Below the pieces are notes generated by a model. That model ran no database searches and was not told the DNA's origin. It saw only the letters and a list, made by a program, of their open reading frames with translations. From assembly GCF_019039055.1 (NCBI RefSeq), contig NZ_JAHOPB010000001.1:3570001-3634000 (forward strand): a DNA stretch of 64,000 bases, read 5' to 3'. The stretch comes from Reyranella humidisoli. GTDB lineage: Bacteria > Pseudomonadota > Alphaproteobacteria > Reyranellales > Reyranellaceae. A program made the position numbers and the translations under genes. Of this stretch, positions 1 to 8,590 are shown one piece after another. Position 1 is the first letter of the stretch, and each line of letters opens with the position of its first letter.

Positions 1-1218
1 GTTGGTCGGGCCAACCGGCTGGAAGCCGTATGTCGCCTGGTTCGCATAGGCCTGATTGGCGGCGGCAAACTGCGCGGCGGATGGGAGGGATCCATTGGCT
101 ATGCAGCCCACGATATTCGAGGCACATGCCGCATAGGGAACCGCGGTTATTGCGCTGCCGTAGGTGCTATTGAGTGTCGCCGTGAGATCACTGGAGAGTG
201 CGGAGAGGTAGGCAGGGAAGGTCGATATGCTCGGGATCGGAATGGGAAAAACGTAGTTCGGTTCATCCGCCAGGAGCTGCGTTGTCGTGTAGTACGCGAG
301 TATCCGTGCACCGATGACGTCGAGCGGATGGTGCACGCCAAGGATATTGCGGCTCAGGCCGAATTGCTGGGACGAGACCATCAAGCTTTGGTAGGCCTGC
401 GGCAGCAGCATGGCGTACAGAAGAGAGGTCGTGTCGCCGACAGTTGAATGTCCACTCGGAAAGCCGCCGGACATCTGAAGGCCGCCGCCCGAGCCGGGCG
501 CACCCCATTCCCCAATCTGATTTTGGATTGCGGCGGCGCTGGCTTGACTGGCCGACCAGGGATTCGATGCGATCGCATTGCTGATCTGGAAAGGCCGGGG
601 GTCGTTTTGCCCAGGGGTCTGATTCGGACCGGGGGATGGGTAAGAATAGGGAGTCGTTGTTCCCCGAAAGGCCGTCAAATAGGAGTTGAAGGCGTCCTTG
701 AGAGGATCCACCTGCTGAAAGCCCACGATCGTATTCGTGCCCACGATCGTATTCAAAGTGTTGGTGATCGATTGATAGACACCCGCTGAGCCAGGGATTT
801 GGCTGCTCAATGCTATCGACAGCGGTGCCGATACCCCGAGCTGGGGGAAAGCCGTCAGGGTCGACAGGATCTGGCTCGACGGAGATATCTGGTTCCATAC
901 GTTGTATTGTGAGTTGGAGAGATAGTAGTTGGCTGCGGCCTGGTTCCGTTGACCCACGGTCGCGTTCCCATAGATGCCTTCGACGATCGAAAGATCGCTG
1001 GTCATTATGCTGTTGTTCGGTGTCGAGTAGGCCGGCGTCGCGAAGGTGGCCAGAACGCCATACTGCCCCTGGTACTGGGCACACTGCTGACTTGCGGGAT
1101 CCAGATTTAAGCTGTTGCAGCTTGGTTGCGCCGACGCTGGAGCCAGGGAAACGCACAGCGACGCCAGAGCGAACGCTAAGCCCGCGATAATGTGCGCTCG
1201 CGGGGTGCCGATCTTCAT
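1..1218 (-). CDS. Secreted PAP2-superfamily phosphatase-like protein, partial (C-terminus beyond left edge)
   Basis: Reading from the ATG at 1218 on the minus strand, 406 codons stay open to base 1, so the C-terminus lies outside the window. The N-terminus is a clear signal peptide (hydrophobic core, then APASAQ), so the product is exported. Two acid-phosphatase/haloperoxidase signatures are visible: FPSGHS, and SRNILGVHHPLD, which fits SRx5Hx3D. An RPF is present where the first motif should end, but the residue seven before the arginine is Thr rather than the usual Lys. The long Asn/Ser/Gln-rich stretch between the signal peptide and the core is atypical of small PAP2 enzymes. An in-frame ATG at 1239 is an alternative start; neither has a strong ribosome binding site. 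The family is confident, the substrate unknown. Confidence 0.8.
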   Translation of the reverse strand, partial: MKIGTPRAHIIAGLAFALASLCVSLAPASAQPSCNSLNLDPASQQCAQYQGQYGVLATFATPAYSTPNNSIMTSDLSIVEGIYGNATVGQRNQAAANYYLSNSQYNVWNQISPSSQILSTLTAFPQLGVSAPLSIALSSQIPGSAGVYQSITNTLNTIVGTNTIVGFQQVDPLKDAFNSYLTAFRGTTTPYSYPSPGPNQTPGQNDPRPFQISNAIASNPWSASQASAAAIQNQIGEWGAPGSGGGLQMSGGFPSGHSTVGDTTSLLYAMLLPQAYQSLMVSSQQFGLSRNILGVHHPLDVIGARILAYYTTTQLLADEPNYVFPIPIPSISTFPAYLSALSSDLTATLNSTYGSAITAVPYAACASNIVGCIANGSLPSAAQFAAANQAYANQATYGFQPVGPTN

Positions 1219-1313
1219 TTGAAATATTGCCGGAGTCATTTCGGTATCGCGTATGTTGCTGGGCGCTTCGTCAAGATATCGACAGACGAGTGTGAGGAGC
1301 TGCCATGTCACCA

Positions 1314-1350
1314 TGATCCCTGATCCCTGATCCCTGATCCCTGATCCCTG
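1314..1350. repeat. Tandem 7-bp repeat (TGATCCC, about 5.3 copies)
   Basis: Five perfect head-to-tail copies of TGATCCC followed by TG lie in the 254-base gap between the PAP2-like gene and the regulator gene. The copy number is a multiple of a 7-base unit, so it is not a codon repeat. Nothing else recognisable was seen in this gap. Confidence 0.9.
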
Positions 1351-1472
1351 CGCCCACGCCCTCGCCCGCAGCCAGGACGAAAAGGGAGCTTCCGCACCTT
1401 GTCAGCTTGCCGATGCGCACGCTCAGGATTTTAGGGGCATGCCATTGGCTTTCAACGTGACGACTGCCCAAA

Positions 1473-2129
1473 ATGGGCAATCAGCCGACCGACCCAGGAA
1501 GTCCGGAGGATCTCGTGGCCAGGAGTCGTACGCTATCGACATCGAAGAAGGGCAGCGTCGAAACCGGAGCGCCCCGGGCGCGCGCGACGGTGGTCGCTTC
1601 CGGCGGACGGCTGGTCCTTACGGAAACAGACGGCATTTCGCGGGTCTTCATCTCACTTATCGGGAACTATCTGCACCGCATCGAACGCGAGCGCCGCGCC
1701 CGCTACCACGGGGATCTCGAACTGGCGATGGTGGCGGAAGTCATCGGAATTGCAGTCGTCGAACCGGGCCTTCGCGATGCCGCCTTCCGCGAGCGGTACC
1801 GGATTCTGGACAGCGTCATCGGCCTGGAAGGCCAGCGTGCCGTCAATGCGACGTCGATCGCCAGCGCGTCGGGCATTCCGCGCGAGACCGTCCGCCGCAA
1901 GCTGAAGCTGTTGCTGAAGGAGGGGCTCATCGTGGAGAAGGGGCGTGCCCGCTATGTGGTGAAGCCGGGGGTCCTGCAGCAATCGGATTGGCAGGCCGCT
2001 TACGCGCGTGGCATCCAGCATACCGTTCTGTTCATGAACGAATGTCTCGAGCAGGGCGCGTTACGGTGGATTCCCGCCGCCAGGCCGAAGCGCTCCGGCG
2101 TCAGGATCTCAAGGCCGGGCGAGAAATGA
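1473..2129 (+). CDS. Winged helix-turn-helix transcriptional regulator (MarR/GntR-like)
   Basis: A 218-residue protein whose C-terminal half holds a recognisable winged helix at about residues 125-165: a helix-turn-helix SIASASGIPRETVRRKL, then a turn and wing LIVEKGRARYVV. The N-terminal 45 residues look disordered and basic; residues 50-120 are predicted helical and probably form a dimerisation or ligand region. A cytoplasmic DNA-binding regulator is the natural reading, but the target is not visible. It converges on the acyl-CoA synthetase gene, with an unmarked 78-base gap between them. No good ribosome binding site precedes the ATG, so the true start could lie downstream. The MarR, GntR and IclR superfamilies cannot be separated here. 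Confidence 0.7.
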   Translation: MGNQPTDPGSPEDLVARSRTLSTSKKGSVETGAPRARATVVASGGRLVLTETDGISRVFISLIGNYLHRIERERRARYHGDLELAMVAEVIGIAVVEPGLRDAAFRERYRILDSVIGLEGQRAVNATSIASASGIPRETVRRKLKLLLKEGLIVEKGRARYVVKPGVLQQSDWQAAYARGIQHTVLFMNECLEQGALRWIPAARPKRSGVRISRPGEK

Positions 2130-2207
2130 ACCTGCAGTTCTCACAGCTTTCAGATGCTTTTCTCGCCGTGATGGGTCCAGTCCGTTGGCGTCCCAATAGG
2201 TCCACGC

Positions 2208-3848
2208 TCAGCGCCGTTTCGCGGCCTTGCGCTCGGCATTGAGGCGGCGCAGTTCGCGGCGCAGGATCTTGCCGGTCGTGGTGAGCGGCAGTTCGTCCAC
2301 GAACTCGACCTCGCGCGGATATTCGTGCGCGGCGAGACGGGTCTTCACGAAGTTGGCGAGGTCGGCTTTCAGCGCGTCGGTGGCGGCGATCTCGGGCCTG
2401 AGCTGGACGAAAGCTTTGACGATCTCGGTGCGGACCTTGTCCGGCACGCCCACCACCCCGACCATCGCCACGGCCGGATGCTTCATCAGGCATTCCTCGA
2501 TCTCGCCCGGGCCGATCCGGTAGCCGCCCGAGGTGATGACGTCGTCGTCGCGGCTCTTGAAGAAGACGTAGCCGTCCTCGTCGATAGTGCCGAGGTCGCC
2601 GGTCAGCAGCCAGTCGCCGGCGTATTTGCGCGCGGTGGCCTCGGGGTTGCGCCAGTATTCCAGCATGACGATGGGATCGTGCCGCCAGCCGGCGATCTGG
2701 CCTTCCTGGCCGGGCGGCAGGACGTTGCCGTCGCCATCGACCACCGCGACCTTGCGGCCGGGGCAGGCGCGGCCGCAGGAGCCGGGGCGGACCTCGAACC
2801 AGTCGGGCGAGTTCAGCAGCATGAGGTTCATCTCGGTCTGGCCATAGCCTTCGGAGATGGTCGTGCCGAACGTGTCGCGGCCCCAGCTCAGCAGCTCCTC
2901 GCCCATCGCCTCGCCGCCGGTGCTGATCGCGCGGATGTCGTAGTTCCAGCGGTCCTGCGGCCTGTGGACCTGGCGCATCATCTTGAGCGCGGTCGGCGGA
3001 ATGAAGCTCACCCCGACGCGGTGCTTGGCCAGCATGGCGAAGGCGCGCTCGGGATCGAATTTGGCGAAGCGATGCGCCAGCACCGGGGTTCCGTAGTACC
3101 AGGCGGGGAACAGCGCATCATAGAGGCCGGCGATCCAGGCCCATTCGGCCGGCGTCCACATCACCTCGTTGCCGCGCGGCCAGTGGCCGAGCCACTGCTC
3201 CACGGCGGGGATACAGCCCAGCATCATGCGATGGGCATGCAGCGCGCCCTTGGGCTGGCCCGTGGTACCGGACGTGTAGATCAGCAGGGCCGGATCCTCG
3301 GCCGCCGTGTCGACCGTGGAGAAGCTGTCGGACGCTGCACCGAGCAGGCGGTCCCAGTCGAGGAAGGCGCTGCCGTGCGCGCCGGCGCCGATCACGATCA
3401 CCGTCTTCAGATCGGGCAGGCGGTCCCGCACCGCCAGCAGCTTCGGGAGCTGGTTCATGTCGGTGATGACGGCCGAGGCCCCGGCATTGGACAGCCGGTA
3501 CTCGATCGCCTCCTCGCCGAACAGCGTGAACAGCGGCAGCACGACGGCGCCCATCCGGTAGCCGGCGAGATGGCAGATCGTGAGCTCGGCGCCCTGGCTC
3601 AGGAACACCGCGACCCGGTCGCCCTTGCCGATGCCACGCGAGGCCAGCGCATTGGCCAGCCGCGAACTGGCGGCCAGCAGCTGCCCGAAGGTCCAGTTGC
3701 GCACCGTACCGTCGCCGTTCTCGACGATCATCGCCAGCGTGTCGGGCGCATGCCGTTCGCAGACGGCGCGGCCGATGTTGAACCGCTCGGGCCGGGGCCA
3801 GCGGAATTGCGTCATGGCGTCGTCGTAGGAAAGACCGCGCGGGATCAT
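2208..3848 (-). CDS. Acyl-CoA synthetase (AMP-forming, acetyl/medium-chain type)
   Basis: 546 residues, full length for the ANL superfamily. It should activate a carboxylic acid with ATP to an acyl-adenylate and then the CoA thioester. The P-loop-like motif YTSGTTGQPKG is at residues 191-201. The later signature motifs are present (STGGEAMGEE, SEGYGQTE, WLLTGDLG), as is the C-terminal catalytic lysine context LTTTGKILRREL. The overall pattern resembles acetyl-CoA synthetase-like medium-chain acyl-CoA ligases, but substrate length cannot be read from sequence. A second Met at codon 12 (MTQFRWP) is an alternative start. It is divergent from the phosphoheptose isomerase gene across a 65-base gap that must hold both promoters. 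Confidence 0.9.
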   Translation of the reverse strand: MIPRGLSYDDAMTQFRWPRPERFNIGRAVCERHAPDTLAMIVENGDGTVRNWTFGQLLAASSRLANALASRGIGKGDRVAVFLSQGAELTICHLAGYRMGAVVLPLFTLFGEEAIEYRLSNAGASAVITDMNQLPKLLAVRDRLPDLKTVIVIGAGAHGSAFLDWDRLLGAASDSFSTVDTAAEDPALLIYTSGTTGQPKGALHAHRMMLGCIPAVEQWLGHWPRGNEVMWTPAEWAWIAGLYDALFPAWYYGTPVLAHRFAKFDPERAFAMLAKHRVGVSFIPPTALKMMRQVHRPQDRWNYDIRAISTGGEAMGEELLSWGRDTFGTTISEGYGQTEMNLMLLNSPDWFEVRPGSCGRACPGRKVAVVDGDGNVLPPGQEGQIAGWRHDPIVMLEYWRNPEATARKYAGDWLLTGDLGTIDEDGYVFFKSRDDDVITSGGYRIGPGEIEECLMKHPAVAMVGVVGVPDKVRTEIVKAFVQLRPEIAATDALKADLANFVKTRLAAHEYPREVEFVDELPLTTTGKILRRELRRLNAERKAAKRR

Positions 3849-3913
3849 GCCGATTGGACCTGCATATGTGTGCTAGAGCGGACGGGATGGTTCAACGAAA
3901 GGCCGGGCATTCC

Positions 3914-4480
3914 ATGAGTATCGCTGGATACCTTCAGGCGTCCATCGGCGTGCTGCAAGACTGTATCGACCATGCGCCGATCCAGAACGTCGAACGCGCC
4001 ATCGTCGAGATCGGCCGGACCTTCGACACGGGCAAGCCGCTTCTGGTCTGCGGAAACGGCGGCTCGGCCAGCGACGCCTCGCACATTGCGGGAGAACTGG
4101 TCGGACGTTTCCTGAAGGAGCGGCGGGCACTGAACTGCATCTGCCTCTCAGCCGACTCCGCCGTGCTCACCGCCTGGGCCAACGACTATGCCTACGAGAC
4201 CGTCTTCGCACGCCAGGTCGAGGCCTATGGCGCTGCGGGCGGGACGCTTCTGGGCCTCAGCACATCGGGCAATTCGAAGAACGTGGTCGAAGCCTTCAAG
4301 GCGGCGAAATCCATGGGCATGACGACGATCGCGCTGACGGGGGAAGGGGGCGGCGATCTCGCCCGGCATGCCGACATCCTCATCGACGTGCCCAGCAGGC
4401 ACACGCCGCTCGTCCAGCAGGCGCATGCCTGCCTCTATCACTACATTTGCGAGCGCGTGGAGGCGGGGCGACCGGGCTAG
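3914..4480 (+). CDS. gmhA: Phosphoheptose isomerase-like SIS protein (GmhA family)
   Basis: 188 residues from the chosen ATG. The single SIS domain has the GmhA pattern CGNGGSASDASHIAGELVGRF-like at about residues 47-66, including the glutamate expected for proton transfer, and a later LVQQAHACLYH segment supplying the active-site histidine. GmhA converts sedoheptulose 7-phosphate to D-glycero-D-manno-heptose 7-phosphate in the cytoplasm, the first step to LPS or capsule heptose. AAAGG about 11 bases upstream favours this start over an in-frame ATG at 3887. The neighbouring convergent gene encodes a GmhB-like phosphatase, which strengthens the heptose call. A second, more diverged SIS protein is encoded at 25285-25911. 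Confidence 0.85.
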   Translation: MSIAGYLQASIGVLQDCIDHAPIQNVERAIVEIGRTFDTGKPLLVCGNGGSASDASHIAGELVGRFLKERRALNCICLSADSAVLTAWANDYAYETVFARQVEAYGAAGGTLLGLSTSGNSKNVVEAFKAAKSMGMTTIALTGEGGGDLARHADILIDVPSRHTPLVQQAHACLYHYICERVEAGRPG

Positions 4481-5127
4481 GCGATCGTTTCCAGCCATGC
4501 GAGCGCGCCGGACGCGTCCGCGGCCACACTGACCTTCATTCGGCCGAAAAAGGCGCTGGCGAGGTTCCTTACGGCGTCTTCGCCATGACCGGTCCTCACA
4601 AGGAGGCCGTTGCCGATGTCTGCCGCATGGCCGGCTTCGAGATCGCTGAGCTTGTCGCCGACGATCAGCGATGCCCGAAGGTCGACGTTCAGTTTTTCCC
4701 GGGCCAGCAGGATCATGCCGGGGCCGGGCTTGCGCCACCGATGGGCTTCCGACGCGAAGACACCGCCGCCGGCTTCGTGGTGGGCGCTGGCGACGACCAG
4801 ATCGATCTCGGCGCCCGATCTGGCCAGCTCTTCGACCATCCTGCCCTGGACGGCACGGAAATCCTCCCAGCCAAAATAGCCGCGTCCGATACCGCTCTGG
4901 TTGGTGACGACGACGACCCGGATCCCGCGATCGTTCGCCGCTCGGATCAGGGATGCGGCGGCCGGAATGATCCGGACATCCTCGGGTTTTCCGAGATAGC
5001 CGACTTCTTCGACGATCACGCCGTCGCGGTCGCAGAACAGCGCCGGTCGGCCGTTCGATACGCGCGAGGTGAGGGCCTCGCACCACAGGGCGACGCCGTC
5101 GATCAGGCGACTGTCGGAGAAGGGCAT
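4477..5127 (-). CDS. HAD-IIIA phosphatase, GmhB-like (heptose bisphosphatase family)
   Basis: 216 residues with the HAD motifs FCDRDGVI (nucleophile and acid Asp), VVVTNQSGIGRGY, a lysine in WRKPGPGM and the acidic motif IVGDKLSDLEAG. These match the histidinol-phosphatase/GmhB group that removes the 7-phosphate from heptose 1,7-bisphosphate. The Zn-binding cysteine cluster typical of GmhB is absent: the matching loop reads SAHHEAGGGVFASEAHRW, with no cysteine. Some family members lack zinc, so activity is plausible but the exact substrate is open. It converges on the GmhA-like gene, and both stop codons lie within one CTAG. The upstream neighbour ends two bases before its start codon, so the two may be cotranscribed. 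Confidence 0.8.
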   Translation of the reverse strand: MPFSDSRLIDGVALWCEALTSRVSNGRPALFCDRDGVIVEEVGYLGKPEDVRIIPAAASLIRAANDRGIRVVVVTNQSGIGRGYFGWEDFRAVQGRMVEELARSGAEIDLVVASAHHEAGGGVFASEAHRWRKPGPGMILLAREKLNVDLRASLIVGDKLSDLEAGHAADIGNGLLVRTGHGEDAVRNLASAFFGRMKVSVAADASGALAWLETIA

Positions 5128-5129
5128 GG

Positions 5130-6398
5130 TCAGCGGTTCACGCGCTGGACGACACGGCCGGCCACCAGTTCCTGGGGCGTCGGCGTCCAGATCTCGTCGG
5201 GAGGTGTCTCGGTGACACGCTGCGCGAACTCCGGCGTGACGCCGCTGGCGACGAGGAAGCGCCGCATGTCGCGATTGCTCTCGTGCATGTCGTTCGATCC
5301 CATGCCGGGGAAGCTGCCCTGATGGAAGCCCAACCGGCCTGACGGCGAGATCGAGCGGTCGGCGCCCCCAAGGAAGGCAATCGTGCAGGCCGACGCGCAG
5401 CCGGTGTCGACGCGCGTCGCCAGCCGCCGGTTGCGGATCATGCGGTTGATCTCGAAGGCGGTCCCGAGGCGGCCCCCCGGGCCCGCGAGCACGACGCGGC
5501 GCACCGACGGGTTCTTCTCGAGAGCCTGGCGCACGGCCTCCGCGCTGCGGGTGCCGTAGGCCCCGTCGAGGTTGAGCGTGGTGCCGTCGGCGCTCACCGA
5601 AACCGTCAGCGTGTCGAGGGCCTCGTCACCGGTGTGGATCGCCCACAATTCGCCGATCGCCGGCACCGCGCGTTCGACGAAGAGCCCGCCGATGCCCGCG
5701 ATGGACAGGACCGCGGCAGCGAAGGTTGCGAGCGCGATCGGCACGCCAGCCCTGCGCCGCGCCGCCACGACGATCAGGATCACCTGGACGATGGCGAACA
5801 GGGAAGCCGCCGAGCAGAGCAGGGCGGGACCCAGCACGTGAAGCAGCGACACGTTGCCGGGGCCGAACACGGCCAGGCTGATGCTGCCGAAGCCGACCAG
5901 CAGGGCCACCGCGCCCCAGACGCCGCGGTAGTAGAGGGTGAGATCGAACGGCGCCGCACCATCGCGCCAGAGCGGCACGCCGATCGCTTCGAGATGGTCG
6001 AGCATGCCGGCGAGCTTGCCGGTGCGGATGCGCTTCATGCCGTCGCGGTAGCCGAGCGAGGCGGCGAGATCGGGCGGAACGCTCGAGGCCACCAGCCGCA
6101 CCTGCCGAAGGCCGATGGCGCGGGCGGTCAGTTCGGCAAAGCCGAGCAAAGCCCGAATCACGGGCTCGCGGTCGCCACCGGACGTAGTTTCCAGTGGCCC
6201 GGCGGCGAGATGATCGGCGGCTTGTTCCAGCAGGAGCGCGCCGAGCGGCGTGGTTTCGCCGTCGATCAGGAAGATCGCACGTGTGTCGCTCATCGTGCCC
6301 AACGGCGGAAGGTTGGGGAAAAGTCTCGCGATGCCCTCGGCATCGGCGGCGGTGGCACGTCTTACAGCGCCAACGGAGACCCGATCCTGAGAAAACAC
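5130..6398 (-). CDS. GNAT-like / membrane / ClpP-crotonase-like fusion protein
   Basis: 422 residues in three parts. Residues about 8-140 begin like a GNAT acetyltransferase (VRRATAADAEGIARLF). Residues about 160-260 contain three hydrophobic membrane segments. Residues about 275-422 form a ClpP/crotonase-like domain with VVLAGPGGRLGTAFEI, a TGCASACT turn carrying the likely nucleophilic serine, and GFHQGS carrying the likely histidine. The C-terminal domain resembles periplasmic ClpP-like domains in conserved alphaproteobacterial proteins of unknown role. The enzymatic activity of either soluble domain is not established. It starts 80 bases from the divergent oxidoreductase gene and ends two bases from the HAD phosphatase start. 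Confidence 0.65.
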   Translation of the reverse strand: MFSQDRVSVGAVRRATAADAEGIARLFPNLPPLGTMSDTRAIFLIDGETTPLGALLLEQAADHLAAGPLETTSGGDREPVIRALLGFAELTARAIGLRQVRLVASSVPPDLAASLGYRDGMKRIRTGKLAGMLDHLEAIGVPLWRDGAAPFDLTLYYRGVWGAVALLVGFGSISLAVFGPGNVSLLHVLGPALLCSAASLFAIVQVILIVVAARRRAGVPIALATFAAAVLSIAGIGGLFVERAVPAIGELWAIHTGDEALDTLTVSVSADGTTLNLDGAYGTRSAEAVRQALEKNPSVRRVVLAGPGGRLGTAFEINRMIRNRRLATRVDTGCASACTIAFLGGADRSISPSGRLGFHQGSFPGMGSNDMHESNRDMRRFLVASGVTPEFAQRVTETPPDEIWTPTPQELVAGRVVQRVNR

Positions 6399-6478
6399 GC
6401 TGACTTTCCACTCCCTGAGGCCGCTTTCATGGCGGATAACCGGACTGTATGCTGCGGCACTTCACGCGGAGCGTCCAC

Positions 6479-8590
6479 ATGTCACCCGACGATCATGCCT
6501 ACCCGCCGGTCGGCCGTGCCAAGCTGCAGGAGTCCGGCACGACGACCGTTCCGTCGGTGTGCCCGCACGACTGCACGAGTACCTGCGCGCTCGATGTCGA
6601 AAGACTGAGCAACACGAAGATCGGCCGCGTCCGCGGCTCGATGCGCAACGACTACACGGCGGGCGTGATCTGCGAAAAGGTCGCGCGCTACGCCGAGCGC
6701 GTCCATCACCCCGACCGTTTGATGAAGCCGATGCGCCGGATCGGGCCGAAGGGTTCGAAGCAGTTCGCCGAGATCTCGTGGACCGACGCGCTCGACATCG
6801 TGGCCGAGCAGTTCATCGCCAAGGCGCGTCAGCACGGTGCCGAGACCATCTGGCCCTATTATTATGCCGGCACGATGGGCCTGGTGCAGCGCGACGGCAT
6901 CAACCGCCTGCGCCATGCGATGAAGTATTCGCGCTGGTTTTCGACCATCTGCGTCACGCTTTCCGACACCGGCTGGATCGCCGGCGTCGGCGCCAAGCGC
7001 GGCGCGGACGTGCGGGAGATCGACGAACATGCCGAGTTGGTGGTGATCTGGGGCGGCAATCCCGTGAACACCCAGGTCAACGTCATGACCCACGCGATGA
7101 AGGCCAAGAAGAGGGGCGCCAAGCTCGTCGTCGTCGATCCCTATCGTACGGGCACCGCCGACCAGGCCGACATCCACCTCGCGGTGCGTCCCGGCACGGA
7201 CGGCGCGCTGGCGGTGGGCGTGATGCACGTCCTCTTCAAGGAGGGCTATGCCGATTGGGATTATCTGCGGAAGTACACCGACGCGCCGGATGAACTGGCG
7301 GCGCATGTCGCGACGCGCACGCCGGAATGGGCGTCGAAGATCACCGGCCTTTCGGTCGACGAGATCGTGTCCTTTGCGCGCCTATACGGGCAGAGCAAGG
7401 CGTCATTCATCCGCTGCCATCACGGCTTCAGCCGCAGCCGCAACGGCGCGGCCAACATGCATGCCGTGACCTGCCTGCCGGCCGTGACGGGGGCGTGGAA
7501 GTACAAGGGCGGCGGCGCGCTCTACGGCCATACCGGCATGTATCCGATCAACAAGACGCTGATCGAAGGTCTCGACATGGTCGATACGTCGATCCGCGAT
7601 CTCGACCAGTCGCGCCTCGGGCCGATCCTCACCAACGATGCCGCGGCGCTGAAGAACGGACCGCCGGTCACCGGCATGCTGATCCAGAACACCAATCCGG
7701 CGATGGTCTGTCCGGAGCTCGAGCTGGTGCACAAGGGCTTCAAGCGCGACGACCTGTTCGTCTGCGTGCACGAGCAGTTCATGACCGAGACGGCGGCCTT
7801 CGCCGACATCGTGCTGCCGGCCACGATGTTCCTCGAGCACGACGATTTCTACACCGCGAGCGGCCACACCTTCTTCCAGGTGACCAAGGCGGTGATCGAC
7901 GCGCCGGGCGAATGCCGCGAGAACCACTATGTGATCTCCGAGCTGGCCAAGCGCCTGGGCGCCAAGCATCGCGGCTTCGACATGACGCCGTGGGAGATCA
8001 TGGACGAGACTCTCAAGGTCTCGAACATGTGGGATGCCGAGACCAACTGGCAGAAGGGCGGTCAGGACTTCCACCTGGGCTTCGAGACGTCGCATTTCCT
8101 CGACGGCTTCGCCTGGCCCGACAAGAAATTCCGCTTCAAGCCCGACTGGGCAGCCTATGGCGGTCGCGGCAAGGAAATGCCGGCGCTGCCCGACCATTTC
8201 GATGTGATCGACAATGCCACCGACGACAAGCCGTTCCGGCTGGTCGCGGCGCCGGCGCGCACGTTCCTCAACTCAACCTTCACCGAGACGCCGAGTTCGC
8301 AGAAGCGCGAGGTGCGGCCGACTGCTCTGATGAATCCCGACGATTGCGCCGCCATGGGAATCGTCGAGGGCGAGCGCCTGGAGATTGGCAACGAGCGCGG
8401 CAAGACGATCGTCAATGCCAAGCCCCGCGCCGGCCAGCAGAAGGGCGTCGTGGTGGTCGAGGGCATCTGGCCCAACCGCAACTTCGAGACCGGTATCGGC
8501 ATCAATGCGCTGACCTCCGCCGATCCCGGCTGGCCTAACGGCGGCGCGGTGTTCCACGACACCGCCGTCTGGATCCGCAAGGCATCGTGA
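6479..8590 (+). CDS. Molybdopterin-dependent oxidoreductase, large subunit type
   Basis: 703 residues from the chosen ATG. The N-terminus carries a CPHDCTSTC cluster and a later GVICEK cysteine, the four-cysteine [4Fe-4S] pattern of the bis-MGD (DMSO reductase/formate dehydrogenase) family. Further family blocks are present: ISWTDALD, VVIWGGNPVNTQVN, VVVDPYRTGTADQAD and a C-terminal MGD-binding domain ending INALTSADPGWP. No twin-arginine signal is visible, suggesting a cytoplasmic enzyme, and no dedicated electron-transfer subunit is adjacent. The substrate cannot be assigned. GGAG about ten bases upstream supports this start; an ATG-initiated form ten codons longer is possible. It overlaps mipZ by four bases (GTGA), so the two are probably translationally coupled. 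Confidence 0.85.
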   Translation: MSPDDHAYPPVGRAKLQESGTTTVPSVCPHDCTSTCALDVERLSNTKIGRVRGSMRNDYTAGVICEKVARYAERVHHPDRLMKPMRRIGPKGSKQFAEISWTDALDIVAEQFIAKARQHGAETIWPYYYAGTMGLVQRDGINRLRHAMKYSRWFSTICVTLSDTGWIAGVGAKRGADVREIDEHAELVVIWGGNPVNTQVNVMTHAMKAKKRGAKLVVVDPYRTGTADQADIHLAVRPGTDGALAVGVMHVLFKEGYADWDYLRKYTDAPDELAAHVATRTPEWASKITGLSVDEIVSFARLYGQSKASFIRCHHGFSRSRNGAANMHAVTCLPAVTGAWKYKGGGALYGHTGMYPINKTLIEGLDMVDTSIRDLDQSRLGPILTNDAAALKNGPPVTGMLIQNTNPAMVCPELELVHKGFKRDDLFVCVHEQFMTETAAFADIVLPATMFLEHDDFYTASGHTFFQVTKAVIDAPGECRENHYVISELAKRLGAKHRGFDMTPWEIMDETLKVSNMWDAETNWQKGGQDFHLGFETSHFLDGFAWPDKKFRFKPDWAAYGGRGKEMPALPDHFDVIDNATDDKPFRLVAAPARTFLNSTFTETPSSQKREVRPTALMNPDDCAAMGIVEGERLEIGNERGKTIVNAKPRAGQQKGVVVVEGIWPNRNFETGIGINALTSADPGWPNGGAVFHDTAVWIRKAS

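Noticed and set aside
2325..3917. Long plus-strand open frame opposite the acyl-CoA synthetase gene (about 530 codons)
   Set aside because: It is an antisense shadow of a gene with complete family motifs on the other strand; the translation is low-complexity Arg/Gly/Ala/His-rich with no domain, as high-GC antisense frames usually are.
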